A DNA stretch of 50,364 bases from an uncultured Clostridia bacterium (GTDB lineage Bacteria > Bacillota > Clostridia > Christensenellales > UBA3700), in assembly GCA_947038565.1 (NCBI GenBank), contig CAMQWP010000004.1:73010-123373 (forward strand). The letters are read 5' to 3'. Under the pieces are notes generated by a model. The model was not told the origin of the DNA. It worked only from the letters and a program-made list of their open reading frames with translations, and did no database searches. Every line of letters starts with the position of its first letter. Within the stretch, counting starts at the first letter, position 1. Shown in pieces: positions 25,062 through 33,700 of this stretch. The translations under genes and the position numbers were made by a program.

Positions 25062-25770
25062 CAACAGCCTCCTTTTGTTGTTCCGCTTCATCAGCATGAT
25101 TATCAAGGATAATTACTCCATCTTCCAGCCCGATCACTCTGTCACACGCTTTCACATCCTCAACATTGTGAGTGATAAGTATGACGGTAGTGCCTTCTTT
25201 TGCCAGCTCTGATAATGTGTTTATCACGATTTTTCCGTTGCTTGAATCAAGATTGCCAGTAGGCTCATCTGCAAGTATGAGCTTCGGATTAGTAATAAGT
25301 GCCCTCGCTATTGCAACACGTTGCATCTCGCCACCTGAAAGCAAGTTAGGAAAAAGCTTTGCTTTATCTTGAATTCCGAATTTTTCCAAAATCTCAAGTC
25401 CCAGCTTGTTTCTATCTTTTTTTGCCACGCCCCTAAGCAGTAATGGCATGGTGATGTTTTCAAGCACTGTCAAGTACTTGTCTAAATAAAACGCTTGAAA
25501 AATAAAACCGATATTATTATTCCTAAACTCTGCCGATTTGCACTCACTCAAGCCAGACACAATTATGTCCTCAAATGAAACCTTGCCAGTGGTAGGCTTA
25601 TCTAATCCACCGATTATGTTTAACAAAGTAGACTTGCCACACCCCGAACGACCTACAATCCCGACAAATTCACCACTCTTTATTTCCATAGAAACATTAG
25701 ATAAGGCAACCACTTCAGTCGCCTTATCTAAGTTATTATATACTTTTGTAACATTATCAATTTTAATCAT
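25048..25770 (-). CDS. MacB/LolD-type ABC ATPase
   Basis: ATG 25770 follows AGGGGA by 3-4 bases; a GTG 12 bases upstream would swallow this site. The 240-residue ATPase has Walker [10 protein letters not shown], signature [16 protein letters not shown], Walker [14 protein letters not shown] and the switch histidine in VILITHN, the pattern of the MacB/LolD/BceA group. It is the first gene of a three-gene operon with two FtsX-like permeases. By a hand count only 6 of 22 isoleucine codons are ATA. Nearby genes seem to use ATA more freely, which hints at a different origin for this cassette. Confidence 0.93.
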   Translation of the reverse strand: MIKIDNVTKVYNNLDKATEVVALSNVSMEIKSGEFVGIVGRSGCGKSTLLNIIGGLDKPTTGKVSFEDIIVSGLSECKSAEFRNNNIGFIFQAFYLDKYLTVLENITMPLLLRGVAKKDRNKLGLEILEKFGIQDKAKLFPNLLSGGEMQRVAIARALITNPKLILADEPTGNLDSSNGKIVINTLSELAKEGTTVILITHNVEDVKACDRVIGLEDGVIILDNHADEAEQQKEAVDENS

Positions 25771-25849
25771 AATTCCCCTCACATTTCATTTACTATAATA
25801 TGGTTTTATTGTAACATAAATTTCATGTAAAGTCAACATGTAATTGATT

Positions 25850-26058
25850 CTACAATGGATATGCTTTTCGTATTGCTTTCATTTCTGGATCCGGGATAAT
25901 TTTTATAGTCGTTACGCCATAAATTGCATCTAAATAGTAAGAATTAGTAGTGCATACATTTCGATCTCCAATGTTTTTATAATACTTTACTGGTCCATCG
26001 AAGAAACACATAGGATTATAATACTACTAAAATATGAACTTTTTCTGACTTTACTCAT
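25850..26058 (-). pseudogene. Frameshifted small gene, unknown function
   Basis: ATG 26058 has a good AAGGAG site 6 bases upstream and begins MSKVRKSSYFSSIII. This frame soon stops, while another frame takes over near 26010 (nominal ATG 26011) and reads 53 codons with sensible composition, including FFDGPVKYYKNIGDRN and AIYGVTTIKIIPDPEMKAI, to TAG at 25850. A one-base frameshift in an original gene of about 70 codons explains both parts. No family is recognised. The 460-base interval between the ATPase start and the surface-protein stop contains only this and a terminator. Confidence 0.5.
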
Positions 26059-26153
26059 TATAAACTCCTTTTTACATGACATAACTTGTTTTATATATGA
26101 ACATTATAGCATAGTATAAATAATAATGCAAGATCCATTTATTTAACATGTTT

Positions 26154-26187
26154 AAAGCGTCCACTTCGTTTATGAAGTGGACGCTTT
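26154..26187 (-). terminator. Terminator of the giant surface-protein operon
   Basis: A perfect 14-base-pair stem (AAAGCGTCCACTTC and complement) with a 6-base loop lies 44 bases after the stop at 26231. The T-run is short on the minus strand and AT-rich on both sides. Confidence 0.75.
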
Positions 26188-26230
26188 ATATATTATATTA
26201 TATTTACATGTATTATATTTGAAAATTTTA

Positions 26231-29200
26231 TTAGCTAATACTTAATTTATTATGCTTTTTGATCAAATACCATGCAACACCAGCACCAGCAAGAAGTACA
26301 GCCAGACATCCTAATACTCCACCGACAATAGCGCCCACAGGCACATGCTCATACACATTAAAAGTGATTACATTTTCGATTAGTTCATAGTTATTGTTTT
26401 TAATCACTGCTGTACATTCATACTCACCAGATTTAGTATTGATAGTATCTTTATTGAATACTACATCTAATACTAATTTATTACCATTGATATCAGTAAC
26501 ATATGCTGTTATGTCAATCTCATCACCTACCCAGTATTTATTAGCAATATCAAAGTTTACATTCACCCTTGCTCTACTGATAAAAATAGACGATTTAATT
26601 TCTAGCCTGTTACAGTTCTCCATATTAACGATAGTAGTTACAGTATGGTATCCCGCCCTAGAAACTCCATTATTAAGATACATAATTTCAGCACCCTCTG
26701 GCACTCCTTTTGCGGATATGAATACAGGCATATTATTATAAATATGCTCCACACTTGCGACAGTTACACCAGTAATATCAGAATGTTTAATATTCAAAAT
26801 AGCTACAAGCTCAATTGATATATAATTTGCATGCTCAATAGTTGCAATTACATCATATTTACCAGCATTTACTATACCATTTCCATAATAAGTGATAATT
26901 GCTGAATCAGGTGCACCGCTTACCTGAAGTGAATGCTTGTTGCCGTCATAATCTACTTCAAGGTCGTTAAGTAGCATTCCTTCGATGACTGCTTTATTTA
27001 TAGTCAGTACTGCATTAACTACAGTTGTGGTATAATTATCAGCGCTTACTCTTGCGATTATATTATACACTCCGACATTGATTTTGCTTGCGTTACCGTT
27101 TAAGTAATCAACCGTAGCACCCTCGGGAGCACCTACTAACTCTAATGTATGTGGTAGCTTATCAAAGATGAATGTATTGCTTTCAAGAGCGACATTCATA
27201 TCTATGCTAGTAATAATTAGTATAGTCGCCATACGACTCTGTGCGTACTTGTCATTACCCGCAAATAATATATTCACTGTATGTCTACCCGCACTTGACG
27301 GATTAACGCTTTGACCATCATACGTTACTATTAATTCGCCGAATAACTCTTCAACATTAATAGCGTAATCAATCGCATGAATATCGCCATTATAAGCAAC
27401 TGTTTTCTCTGGAGCAGTAATAATAATATCACCTAATGCAACGTTAAAAGAAATCTCATTAGTACCGATAATTGAATAATTTGTATCAATGATACTTGCC
27501 TTAGCAATATATGCACTAGGGTTCATAATGCTAGACACTGCCACATTGGCATTATCAAAAAATAATAAATCAGCTGATTTTTCAGCGCCATTAACGTCTA
27601 CATATATAGCTGATACATTATGTGCATTGCCATTGTATTTAAGTCCTCTGTAACCATTGAATTTAAGACTAACTCCGTAAGCGTTTACAGTAATTTCTGC
27701 AACGATTAAATCATTAGCTGACGGATCACTACCTACTGAAATACTATAATTAGAGTTTTCAGTATGATTCATTGTGATCGGATATACTCCTACATTATCA
27801 CTAACAATCGGTGCACCAGATAACGTATAGGCAATCTTGTCACTAGCCAATAAGCCGTTGAAAACCACCTCAATAGCTGGACTTGTTTCTCCGTATACTC
27901 TTGTACTTAATTGTTTTTCAACAGTAACTGATTTTGCTGTAATATCAGCAGAGAAATTAGTCACATTATTAGTTATATTATATAAGTTCGCACCCTTAGC
28001 TACAATTGTAAATACAAGATAATTCTCAAGACCTACATTTGCGGTATTGTACTTAGCAGTAGCTGTGATCTCTGACTCAACACCAGCAGAACCTAAACCT
28101 ATCAATGATATTTCACCATTAAAATCAGTCGTGCCGTCGTATATTTTATTTACCTCGCCAACAATAGATATATTCTCATTAGTAATGATAACATCAGTTA
28201 CAATTCTATCTATTATAAATGTACCGAAATCTTTATTTGCTATTATTCCTACTCCATTTGTAAGTTTAAAGCTAAGGTCACTACCTAAAGTATTTTCGCC
28301 ACAAATAAGCGTGAAACTGCCAGTTACTTCATCAACTACAACATCGATCCAAGTAGAACCATTGTCATCAGAATACTGTAATGTTTGACCGCTTGTACCA
28401 ATACTTACTGTACCAGTGAATGAAATCGCAGACGCTGAAGAAGTTCCAGCGATGTATATGCCTTCTAAGTTAGTAGCAGAAATATCACTAATTGATGGAG
28501 CCAATTTATCTATCTTTGCAAGATACTCTGATGTTATTTCGTTACCAGCATTATCTATAACTTTTATGATATTCACTCCCGACTCAGTGATAACATGTGA
28601 ATATTTACCCTCTAATCCTACAAGTACAGTACCATTTACTGATACATTTTTAATACCTGATAATGCGTCCTTAGCATCAAAAATTATAGTGATATCACTA
28701 TTTGTCCATTGACCTGACTCAACTGTAGAAGTAACGTTACTTAAAATTGGCTTAGCATTGTCGATCTTCACTACGACTTCTTTCTCGTTTGTTACTAGCT
28801 CGTTATTCTTATAACCTCTTAATTTATAAACACGTCCCGATGCGATAGTATCAGAAGATACATTAAATAACTGTCCTTCAACACTATTCCATTTTATCCC
28901 ACCATCGGTAGAATACTCAATGCGATCTATGCCTCCAGCAATTAGATTATCTACTGTAACATTTGCTTCATATGATGTCTTCCATGTGTCCTCAACTACT
29001 AGATTTATATCAGCTTTTACTACGTTTATTGAACTGATCATCTCCGTATAAAGTATTGCTATTCCTTCACTTAGATCAAAAGCAATATATCCTGTATTTG
29101 TTGTACTTTCTAATATCTTAAACACGTAACTTCCTATTGTTGTAGAAGAAGTTGCAGTAACGCCATCTTTAGTTATATCAATTTTGACAATGCCATCATT

Positions 29201-30745
29201 ATTCAAAACATAATCATTGCCATCTTTCGTAGAATACTTAAATGGTACTAAATCTTTATCAGTATATGCACAATCAGTATTATCTGCATAAGTGTTTGAC
29301 ACATTTATTGTCTTTCCAAAAGCGATAGCAACATTATTTTTAATAGCTCTTGCACAATCAATAGCATAAGATTTGCTTACTAATCCGTCATTTATAGACA
29401 CTACCGTTTCTTCTCCATTAACGACACTAAATATATTATCATTGACACTATCTACGGTATCAATCTGTATGTCTAATTGATTTTCTACAGTCTCACTAAA
29501 GCTAAGTACAATATCACCACTAATATCATTTGTTTTATACAAAGTATTATAAGGTATCGTATCTGCTCCCATGTTACATATAGTACCTGTAGTATTGCTT
29601 AATACGACAATATTACTTACACTATCAGCAGCAGTATCAGAGAAAAGTCCTATATCATTACCACCACGATCCAGTGCTTTCATATTACCCGCAAAGCCTG
29701 CAATAATACTCTTTTTCACGCCATAATCCACACCCGACTGACCAGTAGACCCATTAGTATTTCCACCTATGATCATTCCCGCATGATTTTTCAGATCGCC
29801 ACGAGGACCATCGCTTTGCGATACATCACTGCTAATCGTACCCGTGCCGTATATGCTTACATTACTTATACTAGAGCCAGTGCCGTACTGCATACCCGCA
29901 ATACCCCCAACACTTGCACGAGCATTTGCTTTTTTAGATCCCCAATATTTTCCGTATCCTTTTGCTACTACATCAATAATTGAATTCGCAGCATAATTAA
30001 TCGATACTTTATCTATAGCACCTTGATTAATGCCAACAAATCCACCGACAGATATTGTTCTATTATTTACCGATGCTCCAGGAGTTCCAGTATTTAGGTG
30101 TATAGAAAATTGAGCGTTATATTCCATATTGCAATTTTGCAACATAGCACCAGTGTCATTACTACCTACTACTATTCCAAAACCGTAGTAACCATCACCC
30201 TCGAGTGTTGTTGTAGTACTAGTCTCGAAAACAAAATTAAAGTTCTTTATAGTTCCTTTATTTCTTGCTACTAGTAGTCCGCCTCTATTATCTACAGCAG
30301 AAGGTTTCAAATTTGCCCAACCTGTAGCTTGGGTAGCAAGCACTAGCGTTCTTCCATTTCCATCTAATGTTCTGCCTGTATCTAGTATAGCGCTAGAGCT
30401 TAGTGCTGAAGAAAATATAATTGGTTCAGTGATTGTTCCATCAATATATCCATAAGTATGAAGTGGATCAGTGCTAGTCAAAAAGTCTAAAATACCTTTT
30501 GCATCCGATATTAAAACACTATTAGCGGGTGCATTTGTAGACGTAATTATCTCGCCAACACTTCCCACTCCTCCATTCCCATAATTCGCATTATAAAGAT
30601 TATCACTACTACCTATATTCAATGAATTATCATTGTCAGAACTGCTCTTTACTAAAGGCATTACAAACGCAAGCCCTAAAGTGGCACAAAACACCAATAT
30701 TAACGTTACAATTAATATGTAACCTAAACTTTTTTTACTAGTCAT
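26231..30745 (-). CDS. Giant membrane-anchored surface protein with GLUG-like, Ig-like and MBG/YDG repeats
   Basis: This is a 1504-residue protein. Residues 9-32 form a signal or anchor helix. The N-terminal third has Gly-rich GLUG-like beta-helix repeats (GGLLVARNKGTIKNF, then VGGFVGINQGAID and VGGIAGMQYG). The middle has Ig-like segments (for example SKIDKLAPSISDISATN style linkers). The last half carries a YDG domain (NKIYDGTTDFNGEISL) and about six MBG-type repeats of about 75 residues (such as VDYDGNKHSLQVSGAPD). A C-terminal helix (VGAIVGGVLGCLAVLLAGAGVAWYL) with a basic tail anchors it; there is no LPxTG. Its ATG overlaps the TGA of the giant lipoprotein (ATGA), so both are made together. 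It is probably an adhesin or a partner of the lipoprotein in the cell envelope. Confidence 0.88.
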   Translation of the reverse strand: MTSKKSLGYILIVTLILVFCATLGLAFVMPLVKSSSDNDNSLNIGSSDNLYNANYGNGGVGSVGEIITSTNAPANSVLISDAKGILDFLTSTDPLHTYGYIDGTITEPIIFSSALSSSAILDTGRTLDGNGRTLVLATQATGWANLKPSAVDNRGGLLVARNKGTIKNFNFVFETSTTTTLEGDGYYGFGIVVGSNDTGAMLQNCNMEYNAQFSIHLNTGTPGASVNNRTISVGGFVGINQGAIDKVSINYAANSIIDVVAKGYGKYWGSKKANARASVGGIAGMQYGTGSSISNVSIYGTGTISSDVSQSDGPRGDLKNHAGMIIGGNTNGSTGQSGVDYGVKKSIIAGFAGNMKALDRGGNDIGLFSDTAADSVSNIVVLSNTTGTICNMGADTIPYNTLYKTNDISGDIVLSFSETVENQLDIQIDTVDSVNDNIFSVVNGEETVVSINDGLVSKSYAIDCARAIKNNVAIAFGKTINVSNTYADNTDCAYTDKDLVPFKYSTKDGNDYVLNNDGIVKIDITKDGVTATSSTTIGSYVFKILESTTNTGYIAFDLSEGIAILYTEMISSINVVKADINLVVEDTWKTSYEANVTVDNLIAGGIDRIEYSTDGGIKWNSVEGQLFNVSSDTIASGRVYKLRGYKNNELVTNEKEVVVKIDNAKPILSNVTSTVESGQWTNSDITIIFDAKDALSGIKNVSVNGTVLVGLEGKYSHVITESGVNIIKVIDNAGNEITSEYLAKIDKLAPSISDISATNLEGIYIAGTSSASAISFTGTVSIGTSGQTLQYSDDNGSTWIDVVVDEVTGSFTLICGENTLGSDLSFKLTNGVGIIANKDFGTFIIDRIVTDVIITNENISIVGEVNKIYDGTTDFNGEISLIGLGSAGVESEITATAKYNTANVGLENYLVFTIVAKGANLYNITNNVTNFSADITAKSVTVEKQLSTRVYGETSPAIEVVFNGLLASDKIAYTLSGAPIVSDNVGVYPITMNHTENSNYSISVGSDPSANDLIVAEITVNAYGVSLKFNGYRGLKYNGNAHNVSAIYVDVNGAEKSADLLFFDNANVAVSSIMNPSAYIAKASIIDTNYSIIGTNEISFNVALGDIIITAPEKTVAYNGDIHAIDYAINVEELFGELIVTYDGQSVNPSSAGRHTVNILFAGNDKYAQSRMATILIITSIDMNVALESNTFIFDKLPHTLELVGAPEGATVDYLNGNASKINVGVYNIIARVSADNYTTTVVNAVLTINKAVIEGMLLNDLEVDYDGNKHSLQVSGAPDSAIITYYGNGIVNAGKYDVIATIEHANYISIELVAILNIKHSDITGVTVASVEHIYNNMPVFISAKGVPEGAEIMYLNNGVSRAGYHTVTTIVNMENCNRLEIKSSIFISRARVNVNFDIANKYWVGDEIDITAYVTDINGNKLVLDVVFNKDTINTKSGEYECTAVIKNNNYELIENVITFNVYEHVPVGAIVGGVLGCLAVLLAGAGVAWYLIKKHNKLSIS

Positions 30746-33700
30746 AGCTGTGTACCTCCATTTGTATTTATAATAGGTGAAACAATTACTTTAATCGCTA
30801 TTGTTTGAGCAAATGCTCCCTCGCCAAAGCTAGCATATACTACAAAATTACCACCGTCAGCAGTAGGCAATAAATTGTCTACATTCCACTGAACTGGTAA
30901 AGTCATTTTGATACCACTATTAAACGCAATCTCGATTGAATCTGCAAAGAAACCTTCGCCAGAACTAGCAATATACTCATCATATGTAAAACAAACATCA
31001 ATAGCACTTAATGCCGTCATGTCAAGTACTTTTACTGTTGCGTCTAAAGTCACTGCAGAAGCAGTCTCTCCGAATGATACCTTAGCAGTGTAAGTACCGC
31101 CAGTTATATCTATTACAACACTACTAGTATCCCATTTAACTACAGTAGATCTTATTGATCCATCGCTATACTTAATCAATTGATTTTCAGCATATATTGT
31201 TCCCGTAGTATAAATATTGTATACTAATGTATCATTCTCTAGTACTACTTTTTCTGCGACAACATGATCGACTACTACACGTATTGTGAATATACGAGCA
31301 AGATTAGTACCAGCTGCTATAGTCGCATTCAAATAATAAACGCCACCTTCATAAGTAACTTTAAAACCATTAGTGTCCCAAGCAAGAGGCATATTAGTTA
31401 TAACTGTACCATCGCCAAGCATTAATGTACCTGTACTAGGGAAACAACCCGAACCTTTTCTCTCAAAGTAATCTACTGGATTAATTATAACAGTATTATC
31501 AGCATTAATAGTCAAATCAGCACTTAAAGAATTTAATACATTTACAACGATTTCTTTCTCCCATACAAGTTTACCATTTACAATATTTTTGATCATAGCA
31601 ATGTAAACACCACCAGCTAACTCGTACTTCACTGCTGCATGGTCCCATGTAACATCAACTACATTTAATATGCCATTATTATCAATAACTGTTACTGATG
31701 TAGGGTAATAATTAGCAATATAATAAGGCTGCATTTTACCTCTTGTAGTATAAGGATTGATATATAAATTATTATACACATTATTTATCACAACATCTTT
31801 TACTTCTTTATTTGCGAATGTTAGATAATATGGTATTGACTGAGCAGTTACGCCCTCGCCTATGATTGCCGTTACTTCAAACTCACCACCAGTAATATCT
31901 AATGAAGATAAGTTTGAGAAGTCCCACGTAATATCAAGACTTGTCTTAATACCTGACACATATTCAATAAATACGCCTTTAGGATGTTCCCCTGCATAAT
32001 AGTCATAAATATCAAAAGGAATACTAGTATCAGACAATACTTTTCCAATAGTAGCGTCTTTATAATTTACAGTAATAGCATAACTTTCGCCATCTATTAG
32101 AACAACACCTTCTACTGAATGTTTCTCGTAAGTAGTTGGTGGTGCTATTATATCCACACCCGATATCATCTTGCTAGTTCCATCAGTAAATATAACATTT
32201 ACTGAATTAGGTAATGACTCATATACTTTTCCGTCTATTGCCTCTACTCTTTCTATAGTTCTGCCTTCAATCACTACATTGACAATTACAGTTCTGCCAA
32301 AAGCTGTGCCTGTAACAACATACTCGCCTGCAACATACTGACCGTCTTTATCTTTTTCTAATACAGTATTGTAATCCCACACGATATTTTCTCTATCTAT
32401 AAGACCGCCGTCACTGACATCAGTATATATTGTCGCTGATGTTTTAAACCACTTCGTCATATCAGTCTCGCCACTGCTAATGACAACATTACTCTCTTGA
32501 GTACCCCAGTCAACGGCGTCTGTGGCTGCTAGATTATAAATAGTAGCTTTCATAAAATGATCATTTACAAGATCTTTAGCGTCGAAGAATACACTAACGA
32601 ATTTACCATCTACTACATTTAATTTAAGGTCAACATCGGTAAATATTGGTACAGGCAGGAATCTTTTAACAAGATTCAATACTTTTTTCTTAATCGCATC
32701 AGCGTTACCTAATCCTGATACTTGTTTATCGATTTCAGCTTTGATATAATTCTCGTATAATTCATTTGCAAAAATTCCAGGATTTACTGCATCATAATTA
32801 ATATTCATAGGGCCGAATAGATTTTTTAAAGTATCCGTTAACATTTTTGATACAGAACCTGCTACTAAATCAGCATTTACATTTATTTTTTTATTAGGAT
32901 GAATAGCTATATTTATGCTATTTATTAATTCATTTACACCATCAAATATACCACCAGCACTGCCTGCACTGCCACCACTGCCACCACTGCCACCACCTGT
33001 TGGCTTAAATAAAGGCCCTACCGCCTCCACTAGCATTCCCTTAAGGTCTATATTCGGGAATTTCAGATCGATTTTGTGTCCTAGATTTACAATAATCGTA
33101 AGGAAGTCTGAAGCAAACTTGACACGCAACTCTTTACTTTCAAAGTCATACTTCACGTAGAATATAGGAGAACTGACATTATGCCCCTCGAAAACGGATA
33201 TCAATAAATCGCCTTTCTTGTACGGCAATGTATTTCCAGCATCGAAGTTTATAACTCCAGCGGTTTGTTTAAGCTCGACAGCGATCCTTGTATCTAACTC
33301 ACCGCCACCAGTATCAATATTATTGACTGTTAAGTCGATCCAAAGATCTAAATGTATCTGGTCTAATATAGTATCTATTAAAGCCTCAGCATTAGAAGCA
33401 TCTATATCAGCAAAATTCAAAAAGTTTTGGTCGTTGAATACGATTTCATAGCTCGCATCTTTCTCATTTACACTCACAGCAAACGCTATTGTTAGTATAT
33501 CTAGCTTACCGCCTATCCAAAGAGTGCCATTTTCTGTATCGAACTTTACCTCAGCACTTGCATCTACGCCAAGATCAATACCAGACGCAAGCAATAGTTT
33601 ATTAAGTACATCGGCTAGTATTTTAAATGTAAACTTAGTATCAGGCATAGCAACCGAATCAAGCAAATACTGAGTGTAAGAGACTTTAGATACATATGAT

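Noticed and set aside
11488..26187. Shared 12-mer GCGTCCACTTCG in the zinc-ribbon gene and the terminator at 26154
   Set aside because: Matches of this length are expected by chance in 50 kb, and the contexts are unrelated.
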